Positions 18,636 to 28,720 of a DNA stretch of 64,000 nt are shown in pieces (the stretch's first letter is position 1; each line of letters opens with the position of its first letter). A model generated the notes under the pieces. It worked only from the letters and a program-made list of their open reading frames with translations, was not told the DNA's origin and did not search any database. Source of the stretch: CAVVZJ01 sp963752755. GTDB taxonomy: Bacteria; Planctomycetota; Planctomycetia; Isosphaerales; Isosphaeraceae. The translations under genes were made by a program, and so were the position numbers. The stretch is from the NCBI GenBank assembly GCA_963752755.1, contig CAVVZJ010000014.1, positions 558,001-622,000 on the forward strand, in the 5' to 3' direction.

Positions 18636-19484
18636 ATGAAAACCGGCATGAACCTGCTGCTCTGGACCGACCATGTGACCGAGGCCCAGGATGGGCTGCT
18701 GGATCAGATCAAACAGCTCGGCTTCGACGCCGTCGAGATCCCGATCTTCAACACGACCGACCTGGCCCCCTACGAGCGGCTCGGCAAGCGTTTGAAGTCG
18801 CTGGATCTGGGGGCGACGGCCGTGACCGTGATGACGCCCGACGCCAACCCGATCTCCGCCGACCCGACCATCCGGGAAAAAGCGGTGGCCCACCTCGACC
18901 GCGTGATGGAGTGCGGCCAGGCGTTCGGCTGCGAGATCCTGTGCGGTCCGCTCCATTCGGCCATCGGCGTTTTCTCCGGTCAGGGACCGACGGAGGACGA
19001 GTTCCAGTTCGGCGTCGAGACGTTGCAGAAGGCGGGCGAGAAAGCTCAGAATCGCGGGATCAAGATGGCGGTGGAGTACCTCAACCGGTTCGAGATCTAC
19101 TTCCTCACGACGGCTGCGCAGACGGTGCGGTTCATCCAGGCGGTGAACCATCCGTCGGTGAAGATGATGTATGACAGTTTTCATGCCCATATCGAGGAGA
19201 AGGACCAGGCGCAGGCGATCGCCTCGTGTGCGAAGGAGACGATCCACGTCCACGTCTCGGAGAACGACCGGGGGACGCCGGGTACAGGACAGATCCACTG
19301 GGACCGCTTCTTCGCGGGCCTCAAGCAGTCGGGCTACGACGGCTACCTGACGATCGAGGCGTTCGGCCTCGCCCTTCCGGCACTGGCCGCCGCCACACGG
19401 GTCTGGCGGAAGCTCTTCCCGGACGAGCTGGGCCTCTGCCGCGAGGGGCTCGCGTTCATGCGCAGGCGTACCGGCCTATCTTGA
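18636..19484 (+). CDS. Sugar epimerase, D-tagatose 3-epimerase-like TIM barrel
   Basis: A 282-residue epimerase of the D-tagatose/D-psicose 3-epimerase group within the xylose-isomerase-like superfamily. All four metal ligands are placed as in the family: Glu in MAVEYLNRFE, Asp in KMMYDSFHAH, His in IHVHVSENDRG and Glu in YLTIEAFG. The N-terminal strand MNLLLWTDHV and GFDAVEIPIF fit the first two barrel strands. It interconverts ketoses at C3 or acts on related sugar acids. It closes the sugar gene run and is followed by strong hairpins. Confidence 0.86.
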   Translation: MKTGMNLLLWTDHVTEAQDGLLDQIKQLGFDAVEIPIFNTTDLAPYERLGKRLKSLDLGATAVTVMTPDANPISADPTIREKAVAHLDRVMECGQAFGCEILCGPLHSAIGVFSGQGPTEDEFQFGVETLQKAGEKAQNRGIKMAVEYLNRFEIYFLTTAAQTVRFIQAVNHPSVKMMYDSFHAHIEEKDQAQAIASCAKETIHVHVSENDRGTPGTGQIHWDRFFAGLKQSGYDGYLTIEAFGLALPALAAATRVWRKLFPDELGLCREGLAFMRRRTGLS

Positions 19485-19496
19485 CACCGAACGGCT

Positions 19497-19512
19497 CCGC
19501 CTCTTCAGGCGG
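19497..19512. terminator. GC hairpin right after the epimerase gene
   Basis: CCGCCT-CTTC-AGGCGG, a perfect 6-bp stem with a stable-looking 4-base loop, 12 bases after the stop codon. An overlapping longer pairing, GACACCG (19483-19489, including the stop codon) with CGGTGTC (19510-19516), is also possible. No T-run. Confidence 0.45.
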
Positions 19513-19515
19513 TGT

Positions 19516-19553
19516 CCTCAGGGTTCGGAATCATGGAATTCCGGCTCCTGAGG
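19516..19553. repeat. Long nested inverted repeat upstream of mscL
   Basis: CCTCAGG (19516-19522) pairs with CCTGAGG (19547-19553), and inside it CGGAAT (19526-19531) pairs with ATTCCG (19538-19543), leaving a small symmetric gtt/gct bulge and a 6-base loop. Total 13 paired bases per arm. It may be a terminator for the sugar gene run or an operator 113 bases before mscL. Confidence 0.45.
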
Positions 19554-19665
19554 ATTGTCGATCCGACCAATAGTCGGCTACGCTGAAGATCGCTCCCTCG
19601 GTCCCGGAGACTCCTCATCATCTCCGGGGCATCCCGGCAGGGGGCTACAGGCGGAGGACCGCGCG

Positions 19666-20121
19666 ATGAAGCTCAACTCGACCGTCTCTCAGCAGTGGGA
19701 GGAGTTCAAGAAGTTCGCCCTGAAGGGCAACCTCATCGACCTGGCTGTCGCCGTCGTCATCGGCGGCGCCTTCGGCCGGGTCGTCAGTGCCATGGTCGAA
19801 AATGTGGTCATGCCCCTGGTCGGCTATGTAACGCCCAACGTCGAGAGCTATCGCCAGTGGCATATCGGCAAGGTCGAGATCGGCATCTTCCTGGCCGAGT
19901 TGATCAACTTCCTGGTGGTCGCGGTGGTGCTCTACATCTTCGTCGTGAAGCTCCTGGGCGCCATCCAGCGGGCCGCCGCCCCACCGATGCCCGGCGAGCC
20001 GACGAGCAAGGAATGCCCTTACTGCCTCTCGACAATCCCGCTCAAGGCCATCAAGTGCTCTCATTGCACGGCCGATCTCGACGGAGGCCGCGCGGCCGAT
20101 CCATCGCGGCCCTTGCCCTGA
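19666..20121 (+). CDS. mscL: Large-conductance mechanosensitive channel MscL with zinc-ribbon tail
   Basis: Osmotic emergency valve of the inner membrane. The 151-residue protein has the MscL N-terminal amphipathic segment and first helix (FALKGNLIDLAVAVVIGGAF), a periplasmic loop with YRQWHIGKVEIG, and the second helix (FLAELINFLVVAVVLYIFVV). The usual C-terminal helix bundle is replaced or extended by a rubredoxin-like zinc ribbon, CPYC-x11-CSHC near residues 118-136. ATG 19666 is preferred, with GGAGG upstream. Convergent with typA. Confidence 0.93.
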   Translation: MKLNSTVSQQWEEFKKFALKGNLIDLAVAVVIGGAFGRVVSAMVENVVMPLVGYVTPNVESYRQWHIGKVEIGIFLAELINFLVVAVVLYIFVVKLLGAIQRAAAPPMPGEPTSKECPYCLSTIPLKAIKCSHCTADLDGGRAADPSRPLP

Positions 20122-20138
20122 ACCTCCCCGGGAGCGGC

Positions 20139-21968
20139 TCAGACGCTCACCTTCCGCGCCCCGCTCCGCTCCAGCCGCTTGCGACCCTCTTCCGTCAAGA
20201 CCCGCTTGCGCAGTCGGATCTTGGACGGCGTGATCTCCACCAGCTCGTCATCCTCAAGATATTCGAGGGCATATTCCAGCGAGAGCTGACGCGGCGGCTT
20301 GAGCAGGATGTTCTTGTCGGACCCCGCGGCGCGGATGTTGGTGAGCTTCTTCTCCTTGCACGGATTGACCACCAGGTCATTCTCGCGAGCGTGCTCGGCG
20401 ACGATCATCCCCTCGTACACATCATCGCCCGGTGCCACGAACATCGTCCCCCGCTGCTGGAGGTTGTCCAGCGCATAGGCGATCGCCTGGCCCCGCACGT
20501 TGCTCACCATCACGCCGTTGCCCCGTCGGGGGATCTCCCCCTTGAAGGGCTGATAATCATGAAAATTGTGATGCATGATCGCCTCGCCCTGCGTGGCGCT
20601 CATGAGACGGCTCTTCAACCCGAGCAGGCCCCGCGCCGGGATGGCGAACTCCAGGTGGGCATAGGCCCCCTTCACGTCCATCTTCACCATCTCGCCCCGA
20701 CGCGAGCCGACCAGCTCCATCACCGGTCCCATCTGTCCGTTGGGCACGTCCACCACCAGATACTCATACGGCTCGTGCACCTGGCCGTCGATCCGCTTGA
20801 GGATCACCTGCGGCTTCCCGACGGCCAGCTCGTAGCCCTCGCGCCGCATGTTCTCGATCAGGACGGAAAGATGCAGCAAGCCGCGGCCCGACACCTTGAA
20901 GGAGTCGCGGTCCTCCGTCAGCTCGACGCGCAAGGCCACGTTCGATTGCAGCTCGCGATCGAGCCGTTCCTTGAGGTGGCGCGAGGTGAGGTAATCTCCT
21001 TCGCCGGAGAGCGGGCCGTCGTTGACCGTGAACATCATGCTCAGGGTCGGCTCGTCCACCTCGATGCGAGGCAAGGCGACCGGGTTGTCGGCCGCGGCGA
21101 TCGTGTCGCCGATATCAACCCCGCTCAGGCCGACGACGGCCACGATGTCGCCCGCCTCGGCCACGGGGACCTCCGTCCGTCCGAGCTTGTCGAAGACCAT
21201 CACCGTGTCGATGCTGCCCGCCTCGATCACTCCGCCCTTCTTGAGGATCACCGCGCGCTGTCCGCGCAGGATCTGGCCGGAACTGATCCGGCCGATGCCG
21301 ATCCGGCCGACGTACTCGGAGAAGTCGAGCGTCGTGCAGAGCATCTGGAGCGGCCCGTCGGGATCGACCTCGGGGCCAGGGACCTTCTCCAGGATCAGGT
21401 CGAGCAATGGGCGGATGTCGCCCGAGGAGGCGGTCGAATCGTGGGAGGCGAACCCGCCGCGGCCGGACGCGAAGATGTAGGGGAAGTCGAGCTGGCGCTC
21501 GTCGGCCCCTAGCTCGATGAACGTGTCGAAGACCTCGTTGAGCACCTCGTCGGGCCGAGCGTCGGGCCGGTCGATCTTGTTGATGACCACGATCGGACGA
21601 AGCTTCTGCGCGAAAGCCTTGCGCAGAACGAACTTCGTCTGCGGCATCGGCCCCTCGAAGGCATCGACGAGCAAGAGGCAGCCATCGGCCAGGGCGAGGG
21701 TTCGCTCGACCTCGCCGCCGAAGTCGGCGTGGCCGGGGGTGTCGATGATGTTGATCTTGGTGCTACCGTAGTCGATGGCGATGTTCTTGGCGAGGATGGT
21801 GATCCCGCGCTCTCGCTCCTGGGGGTTGGAGTCGAGGATGCAATCCCCCTGGAGCTGGCTCGCACGGAACTGGCCGGACTGCCGGAGCATGGCATCGACC
21901 AGCGTCGTTTTGCCATGATCGACGTGGGCGATGATCGCCACGTTGCGGATGTCGTTTCTTCGCTTCAT
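20139..21968 (-). CDS. typA: Ribosome-associated GTPase TypA/BipA
   Basis: Translational GTPase that binds the 70S ribosome and supports assembly and stress growth. The 609 residues match the family. G1 AHVDHGKTT at residue 14-22, G2 with RERGITILAKN, G3 DTPGHADF, G4 NKIDR and G5 are all visible, followed by domain II, domain III and the BipA-specific C-terminal domain (SNVRGQAIAYALDNLQQRG). It opens at ATG 21968, ahead of a long gene-free region with a phased 11-bp repeat. Confidence 0.97.
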   Translation of the reverse strand: MKRRNDIRNVAIIAHVDHGKTTLVDAMLRQSGQFRASQLQGDCILDSNPQERERGITILAKNIAIDYGSTKINIIDTPGHADFGGEVERTLALADGCLLLVDAFEGPMPQTKFVLRKAFAQKLRPIVVINKIDRPDARPDEVLNEVFDTFIELGADERQLDFPYIFASGRGGFASHDSTASSGDIRPLLDLILEKVPGPEVDPDGPLQMLCTTLDFSEYVGRIGIGRISSGQILRGQRAVILKKGGVIEAGSIDTVMVFDKLGRTEVPVAEAGDIVAVVGLSGVDIGDTIAAADNPVALPRIEVDEPTLSMMFTVNDGPLSGEGDYLTSRHLKERLDRELQSNVALRVELTEDRDSFKVSGRGLLHLSVLIENMRREGYELAVGKPQVILKRIDGQVHEPYEYLVVDVPNGQMGPVMELVGSRRGEMVKMDVKGAYAHLEFAIPARGLLGLKSRLMSATQGEAIMHHNFHDYQPFKGEIPRRGNGVMVSNVRGQAIAYALDNLQQRGTMFVAPGDDVYEGMIVAEHARENDLVVNPCKEKKLTNIRAAGSDKNILLKPPRQLSLEYALEYLEDDELVEITPSKIRLRKRVLTEEGRKRLERSGARKVSV

Positions 21969-22751
21969 GTTCGGATTTCAGGCCGACATCGGCCGGGCGG
22001 GGAAATCGAGGCGCGGGGATCAAGCGCGGGTTCGACGCAGGGCGAGGTATCATAGGCCCCGACACCCCGGCCGACAAGGTCAGTACGTCCCGCGAACGCT
22101 CGGGTTCGGAACCGCTATCGTCGAACTCGACGCGGAAACCGGCTCAAAAGGTCGGCTGCCACCCTGGACCGCTGCCGGCCAACCGATTCCCGGCTTCCTC
22201 ACCGAACCGCGAAGGACGCTTTCTTTTGCTGTCTGGAATCACTCGGGACGCTCCGGAGACGTCCGAGCGACGCGCCGGCGACGCGTCGAGGACGCCAGCA
22301 TCACGACCTTGGGACGCCTGAGGGACGCTTCCGGCGACATCGCAACCAGGGCCACAAGTTCCAGTTAGAGAGGAAGTTAGCAGAGCCATCTTGCCCATTT
22401 TGAAGTTCGTTCGGCATCTGCGACGCGTGGTGGTGTCACGTCACCTCGCCCGGAGAGCCGGCGATGGGAGCCGGTCGGTCGGCGAAGAATCTAGCGTTAA
22501 TTATAGCACACATTCGGGACGACGGGAGAAGATTGGTTCGAGGTCGGACGCGGGTTGCGTTTCACAAGGGCCGAAGGGCCGCCGTTAGTTGCGGTCCTGG
22601 AGGCGAGCATTCAAACTTGATCGCTGGCAGTCCAGCTAGCCTGGAAGCAATCAAACAGTTTTAAGTGGGCGCGAGGTCGGTGATGAGAGAGCCTCATTAC
22701 GATGGTTTGAGAACGGCAACGAAAGGTGAGGCCGGTTGAGACGATTTCCTC
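21969..22751. other. Gene-free region upstream of typA
   Basis: About 780 bases without a gene I can support. It contains a degenerate 11-bp tandem repeat at 22247-22334 (own entry), an AT-rich patch near 22495-22510 (TTAATTATA) that could be a -10 region, and a weak 5-bp hairpin at 22683-22697. No tRNA-like cloverleaf was seen. Confidence 0.5.
22247..22334. repeat. Phased 11-bp tandem repeat, eight units
   Basis: Units begin at 22247, 22258, 22269, 22280, 22291, 22302, 22313 and 22324. Seven of eight open with GACG and six with GACGC; the unit at 22302 is degenerate (CACGA). The consensus is GACGC followed by about six variable GC-rich bases, often ending CGG. The first unit pair contains GGACG-CTCCGGAG-A-CGTCC, a nested palindrome. 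The 11-base period is not a multiple of three, which argues against coding origin. Confidence 0.65.
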
Positions 22752-23770
22752 TCAATTGAGAAAATGGTCGAGCCAGGCATAGGAACGTTGCTGCGCGATC
22801 TCGGGAAAGGCGTGGCCCTGGTGGTGGTTGAGGAGGCCGACGGCGTCGGGCGACCCGGTCAGATTCCAGACGGGCATGACGGCCTCGATGTAGGGCCAGC
22901 TTCGGTCGCCGTCGGCCGAGTCGCCGCCGATGAGGAGGAAGGCGCGGGCGCGACCAGGGCGAGAACTTGCCCGTGGTCGAGCCCGAAGCCGGGTCGGCGG
23001 ATCGCGTCGCCGAGATACCAGGGGGCGTCCCAGTTGGAGTAGGTGAGGCCGATGCCGCCCTCGCTGGAGACGGCGGCGCGGACACGATCGTCGAACGCCG
23101 CCAGGTAGAGGGCTTCCTTGGCGCCGAGGGAGTGGCCGATGGCGCCGATCCGCTTCGGGTCCACGTCGGGCTGGGACGCCAGGACATCGACGGCCCGCAC
23201 GGCGTCGAAGAGCATCTTCTCCATGCCCTTGACATGCGGGTGTCGCTCGCGGAGCCAGTCAACGGCCTCCGCCAGCTTGCCGGGGCGGCCGTACTGCCAG
23301 AGGTAGTTTTGCGGGCAGAAGGTGACATAACCGCGACGGGCCAGGTGGAGGCCGATGAACTTGTCCTCCGGTCCCTCCAGCCCGGCGGGCTGGCGGATCG
23401 TGTAATCGACGGTCGAATGCAGCACGACCGCCCCCGGTCGCCCGCGTCCCTCCCCCTCGGGGCGGAGCAGGTAGGCCTCGATCGGCAAGCCGGGCTCGGC
23501 CTCGTAGCGGACGAGTTGACGGATGACGCCCTGGGGCCGGTCCTCCTCGATCACTGTGAGCTTCGGGGCGGATCTCGGGGCCTGAATCTGTCCGAGGAAC
23601 TCGCGCCAGCGATGGCGCAGCTCCGAACGTCGCCGCGACCAGGCGGCGGCTGTCTCGATCGGTTGGTGCTCGTCGTCGAAGAGGAGAGGCGCCGGCCTCG
23701 TCGCGTCCTCGGGCAGACGGGCCGGGGGACGCTGAAGCTCGGCCAACCACTCGGGGCGATCCGCGCTCAT
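22752..23770 (-). CDS. Alpha/beta-hydrolase esterase, dienelactone hydrolase/acetyl xylan esterase type (frame-broken)
   Basis: A serine hydrolase of about 340 residues. The nucleophile elbow GHSLGAKEAL, preceded by VDPKRIGAIG, is typical of the dienelactone hydrolase/Abhydrolase_7 group, and the N-terminal region holds PAVVLHSTVDY-like strand sequence. The catalytic aspartate lies in the restored segment LLIGGDSADGDRSWPYIEA, and the histidine in NHHQGHAFPEIA near the C-terminus. One frame break near 22945 separates these from the first 280 residues; the real stop is at 22752. Substrate unknown; in this group it is often an acetylated sugar. Next to it is a FIST protein on the same strand. 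Confidence 0.72.
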
Positions 23771-23899
23771 CGGGCACCTCGAAGTTCTGGGAATCCTTTC
23801 GGAGCGGCGCCTTTGGCGTCCTCCGGGCCGTGTGCGAATGGGCGAACGGCATCACTCCGACACGCTGGGGAGGTGACGGAGAATGAGGCGGAGGCGGGA

Positions 23900-25075
23900 T
23901 CAGGCCGGGTCTTTCGCGGCTGGCTCGTCGGAGAAGAGAACCACGCTGGCGGTGAAGCCGTGGAGGAAGTTCTGACCGCCGACGGGGCCGATCTCGCCCA
24001 TGGCGAAGAAGCCGGCGACGGGCACCGCGCCGCAATACTCGCGGATCGCGGCGGCGTCGTGATCCGGGTGAGGGAAGAGCCGGGAGCCGCGGCCGTTGCA
24101 GGTGAACAGCAAGGCTCCGGCCACGGGGCCGGCGGGGCGGTTCTCGGTGAGCAATTCGCGCAGGTCCTCGTCGGCCGTGGCGGCGTCGCGGACCTGGAAC
24201 TGGACGGTCTGGCCGACGCGCACCAGGTCGGTGATCGCGAGGCCGCCCTCATCGTCGGCGCCGAGGACGTTGCGAACGAGGAAGTCCCCGCGATGGAACG
24301 ATTCTTGATATTCGTTAATGACCCGGCCCAGGTGGAGCCCTTGCTGGACAAGCTCCTGATCCGGCTCGTCGAGTCCGGCGAAGAGCTCGCGGAAGACCTC
24401 CAGGGCGGGCCGGCGGCCCAGTTCCTTGATGATGTTCTGCTCGACCCGCGTGACCAGCAACGGCCGGCCGATCGGTCGGCAACCCTGACTGACGACGGTG
24501 CGGATGGCGACCGGACCGTCGAGCAGGAGGCCGACGGCACCGTCGGGATACACGTCGCTATCGAGCACGAGCCGGTTGGAACCCGGCTGGAGCCCGCCGC
24601 TGGCCATCCCGCCGACCACCCGAAGGCTCGGGTCGTGATCCGTCTGCCACTTCAGCCAGCCGTCCATGGGGAAGGAGAACGGGTCGCCGAGCAGGAAGAG
24701 CGTGCGATGGTCGGACGCGCCCGGTTCGAGGGCCGGCGAGCCGTCGAAGTCGTCGCCGTCGAAGGTGAGGCGGACCGGCTGGATCGTGGCTCCGCGCGGC
24801 AGTTGCGCCGCCCAGAGGCTCAACGCCGGCCCCTCCTCGACCTCGCGACCATCGCCCACGATCGACTCGCCGGTACAGGCCAGGACGTGCCGCGCGAGCC
24901 CCTGCGCCATCGCCTCGTCGGCGAGCCGTCCGAGGCCGCCGGCATGGTGCGACGAGGCGAAGGCGAGGGCAATGTCGGCGGTCTGCCCGGCGAGTTGCGA
25001 GGCGACCCGGTCGAGCACGCCCGAGATCGCGGCTGGGGTCTCCTGCTCGGTCGCGAGGGCCGACGCACACTTCAT
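23900..25075 (-). CDS. FIST-domain sensory protein
   Basis: A 391-residue protein with an N-terminal FIST domain (IALAFASSHHAGGLGRLADE, ACTGESIVGDGREVEEGPAL) and a C-terminal FIST_C domain (GALLFTCNGRGSRLFPHPDHD, VAGFFAMGEIGPVGG). FIST domains are thought to bind small ligands such as amino acids and are usually coupled to signalling modules; here the two domains stand alone with no kinase or cyclase next door. ATG 25075 has GGGAGAAG 6 bases upstream. The start is in a divergent spacer with the exported protein at 25404. Confidence 0.85.
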   Translation of the reverse strand: MKCASALATEQETPAAISGVLDRVASQLAGQTADIALAFASSHHAGGLGRLADEAMAQGLARHVLACTGESIVGDGREVEEGPALSLWAAQLPRGATIQPVRLTFDGDDFDGSPALEPGASDHRTLFLLGDPFSFPMDGWLKWQTDHDPSLRVVGGMASGGLQPGSNRLVLDSDVYPDGAVGLLLDGPVAIRTVVSQGCRPIGRPLLVTRVEQNIIKELGRRPALEVFRELFAGLDEPDQELVQQGLHLGRVINEYQESFHRGDFLVRNVLGADDEGGLAITDLVRVGQTVQFQVRDAATADEDLRELLTENRPAGPVAGALLFTCNGRGSRLFPHPDHDAAAIREYCGAVPVAGFFAMGEIGPVGGQNFLHGFTASVVLFSDEPAAKDPA

Positions 25076-25403
25076 GAGAACTTCTCCCTCTGGCTCGGGA
25101 GACATCCAAAGAGCAACTTCGGAGTCTGGAATTTCTTGTGCGACAGCCGGCGCCGGCTGTCCTCCGGTTCGAGACGGGCGGGAGAGACGGTCCTGGAGGA
25201 CGTGCTTCCCGGAGGCGTCTCTGGGGGCCTTCGAATTCGATCCAGGCGTGAAACCCCGGCCATTCTATCGCGAATCGACCGGGTGACGGTAGGGACCCTC
25301 GCCGATACGGAGCGTCTGGTCGGCCTTGCCCCGCGGCTCACGGCGGGCTAATGTCGCAACCTGCACCGCAAGCTGGACCCGCCCCCCTGTCAGGAATCCA
25401 CCG
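25076..25403. other. Divergent spacer between the FIST gene and an exported-protein gene
   Basis: Roughly 330 bases that should contain promoters for both flanking genes. No clear inverted repeat or RNA structure was found. Open frames here have no family likeness. Confidence 0.4.
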
Positions 25404-26289
25404 ATGCGCACCTCGCCACCCGCGACTCTCGCCCTGTTCTGGCTGGCCCCCTTCGTCACCCACCCCGCCTTCGCCGACGACGCCAGCCGGCCCTACACGG
25501 TCACGATCGAGAGCGACCTCCAGATCAAGGTCGCAGGATCAACCGAAGCCCCAGGAACTGCACTCCACCACGGTTGTGGATTACTCCCTGTCGAGCCAGG
25601 AGCAGACCGAGGAGGTCACCATTCAGGCCGTCGCCGTCCGCGCCCGGATTGGCGACAAGCCGCTTTCTGACTCACGGATGAGCCGTCGCGGGGTCTCGAT
25701 CAAGGTTGGCGATCAGACGGTCTCCGACGTCTCCTACGAGCAGGCCCCAGATCAGCTCAAGACGATCCTCGACGATTTTGGACGTCCCGCCGCCACCTTC
25801 ACTCTGGACGCCGAAGGAGGCGAGTCGGGCGAGAAACTGCTAGTCAGGCCGGATTCGAGCCTCGTCGAGAACGGCCTGGTCGCCCTCACACGACTGTTCC
25901 ACGTCCGGTTCCCGAAGTCGGAGGATCGGTGGGAGTCTCCGGCGAAGGTCTCGCTCAGCAGCGGGCAGTTTGCCCGTGGCACGCTCACCTATGAGAAGGC
26001 CGGAGCCGCCGATGATGGGCGCGTCACGGTGAAGGTCACGGGCGAGTTGAAAGCCGAGGGCAAGCTCGGCGCCGGCGAGATTCGCAACGGCGTGTACAAG
26101 GTGACCGGCATGCAATTGTATGACCCGAGCCTGCGTCGCTGGATCTCCGGCGACCTGACGCTGGATGTGTCCTTCGACCTGGTGACACCGGGCGAGTCGC
26201 CTGCCTCGGCGAACGGTACGATGCACGTCTCCCTCCGCGAGGCTCCCGGCGCGAGCCGTCCGAAGGCCGAGCCTTCACCGGAGAAGTAA
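25404..26289 (+). CDS. Exported protein of unknown function (frame-broken)
   Basis: About 295 residues. The N-terminus is a signal peptide with a hydrophobic core TLALFWLAPFVTHPAFA and an AFA-DDA cleavage site, followed by RPYTVTIESDLQIKV. One +1 break near 25545 joins it to VDYSLSSQEQTEEV and a beta-rich body containing FTLDAEGG, GTLTYEKAG and TVKVTGELKAEGK. The repeated T/V-K/E strand pattern suggests a beta-sandwich or lipid/protein-binding fold. It is a stand-alone gene. I do not recognise a family. Confidence 0.5.
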
Positions 26290-26718
26290 TGCCGAGGCGG
26301 CAACGCGGCCGGATTCCCGCAGCCCGGAGAGCGATGGGAGCTTTCCCGGCGCGTCGGAATGCTGCCAGGAGTCCTGCCGCTCGCGGACCGCTCCGGAACG
26401 GCGACGGGTGGAAGGCTTCCGGGAAGTCCGGACGCGTGTGAACCTTGGGGATTCCCGCACCTGCGGTGGTCGTATTCCGTGGGCTCCTGGCGACCGGATA
26501 CGTGCGTGGCCATTCCGCCTTGACCGTCGGGCGGGAGCCTGGGATAGTCACGCCGCTTGCCAGAACAGGGCGTCTCCCGGCATCGATTGGAAATCGCAAC
26601 GGAGTGCGCGATGCCCCACCCTCCCCTCCTCGCCAGGTCCGCCACGCGCCCAGGAATAGGGCCACGAGACCCAGGGCGAGTGGCGCCGGATCGTCCGGCA
26701 CGGCCGGTCTCGGCGACG
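26290..26718. other. Gene-free spacer upstream of resB
   Basis: About 430 bases. The resB frame stays open back to 26557 with an ATG at 26611, but that upstream part has no membrane or family pattern. The stretch probably carries the promoter of the resB-ccsA pair; I see no clear motif. Confidence 0.4.
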
Positions 26719-28720
26719 ATGACCCGACCGGCTGCCGACGCGGCTCCCTGGCCGATCCGGGTCGCCCGGCCGCCGGGCTCATTGAAGCTTGCCGTCGTGC
26801 TGATGACGACATTGGCCGCGGTTCTGGCCGTCGGGACGGTTGTCGAATCGTGGTACAGCGCCGCCGTCGCGCAAGACCTGGTCTATGGGACATGGTGGTT
26901 CGCCCTGCTGCTGGCCTTGCTTGGGGTGAACATCGCGTGTGCGGCGATCAAGAAGTGGCCGTGGAAGCGGCATCAGACGGGGTTCCTCATCACGCACGTC
27001 GGGTTGCTGACCTTGCTGGCGGGTGGTGTCTGGAATCGGCTCGGGGGCGTCGATGGCGACGTGATGGCGATCGACTCGGATCGGCACGAGGTCGCCGAGC
27101 AGTTCCACCTGCCGCGGACGATCGAGCGGGCGTACCTCCGGGGCGAGACCGAGATCGCGGTCCGGAAGCGGACTCAATCCGGGCGTCGCGGGGCGGAGCG
27201 CCGGTATCGGTTCCGGCCCGGGGTATTGCGATGGCGCGAAGGCGAACGCGAGGGAAGTGAGCCGGGCGTTCTGTTGACGGTGCTCGATCGGCTGGCGCAT
27301 CCGTTTGCCAAGGGGCTGCACGCGGATCTCGGAGACGGGGCCACGATCGAGGTCGTGGCCTTCGATCCGCACGCGAGACGTGAGCCGTTCCGTCCGGCGG
27401 GGCCGGGATCGCAAAGCTTCCCGGCGCTTTCGATCCGGCTCGGCTCGCCGAGGTTCGGCATGCTGGAACCGCAGTGGATCTGGTCGGACCCGACCGGCCC
27501 TCAAACGCGCCCGCTCTCGCGGGTCGGTCCAGGCTTGATCGAGTGGCTCGGGCCGTGTCCGCCGGAATTGCTGGACGAGTTCCTCAAGCCAACTGACCGG
27601 GGCATGACGGGGACGAAGGGACAACTCGTCGTGCAGTCCGGAGGCCGCACGATCCGGCTCGACGTGGCGGAGTGCCTCGGTCGGCCGGTGGCCTTGGGGG
27701 ATGGTACGAGTCTGAGATTAACACGCTATCGGCCCCGCGTCGGGGGCTCCGAGCAGGAGGTGGTGCCGGTGGACCCAGCCGTCGAGTTCCTCCGAGAGGG
27801 TCGCGGCCGACGGGTCGAATACCTGGCGACGGCGCGGGCGGTCGAACGCTGCGGGCCGATCGAGGGAGGCGACGAGAAGGAGACGCTTTCATTCTGGTAT
27901 CATCCTCCGGACGTGCGTTATGGCGAGGGTGATGCGCTTCGCGGCCTGCTCCAGTTCGTCTCGGTCGGTCGTGACAAGCTCTACTACCGCGCCTTTCACA
28001 GTCATGAGGGAGGCTTCCGGTTCGAGAGTTCGGGCGAGGTGGGAGAAGGCTCGACGCAGGACGTGTGGTCGGGGATGGGGTGGTCCTTCCGACGTCGAGA
28101 CCTATCTCCCGGAAGCCGAGGCCGGCGAGCGGTTCGTGCCGGAGCAGGCGAGGCCGGGCCTGGAACGGGCGGGGCTGGTGCAGGCGGTCCGTTGCCGATT
28201 GGGCCGTCAGGGCCAATCGGAAGAGTTCACGCTCGCCCAGGGGCAGAGTCGACCGGCCGAGGTGCGGGTGGGCGGCGGGACGTACGAGGTGGCCTTTCGA
28301 CGCATCGAGGTACCGCTCGGTTTCGAGTTGACCTTGCTCCGTGCCGAGCAGACGGTCGATCCGGGCACGCAGCAGCCATCGAGCTTCACCAGCCATGTGC
28401 GGTTGACCGACCGCGAGTCGGGCGTGCGGGGCGAGGACCGGGTCATTACGATGAATCGTCCCCTGGAACATCGGGGGATTCGCGTGTATCAGGCCAATTA
28501 CGGGGTCCTGGGGCGGGATTCACGCGGGCAGCTCCTCAGCTTCTCGGGCTTCGTGGTCAGCCGCGACCCCGGGTTGGCCTTGAAATACGCGGGCTCGACG
28601 ATGCTCGCACTCGGGATTGCTTGTATGTTCTGGATGAGGGCTTACTTCTTCAAGCCACGCGGGCAGGTGGCCGTCGTGGTGCCGCGACCAGGAATCGGGG
28701 AGGCCGCCGCCGATGCGTGA
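26719..28720 (+). CDS. resB: Cytochrome c maturation protein ResB/CcsB (frame-broken)
   Basis: Periplasmic half of the system II heme lyase that attaches heme to apocytochromes c. The N-terminus has two transmembrane helices (LKLAVVLMTTLAAVLAVGTV near residue 20, WWFALLLALLGVNIACAA near 60) with the family's KWPWKRHQTGFLITHVGLL turn and a third helix. A long periplasmic domain follows and a last helix (YAGSTMLALGIACMFWM) returns to the membrane, preceded by RGIRVYQANYG, a ResB hallmark. One +1 break near 28086 (an extra C restores WSFDVETYLPE). The stop overlaps the ccsA start by 8 bases, so the two are translationally coupled. Confidence 0.83.

Noticed and set aside
22967..25351. Very long plus-strand open frame (about 790 codons) opposite the esterase and FIST genes
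   Set aside because: It is the GC-driven shadow of two well-supported minus-strand genes; its translation is low in hydrophobic order and has no motif.
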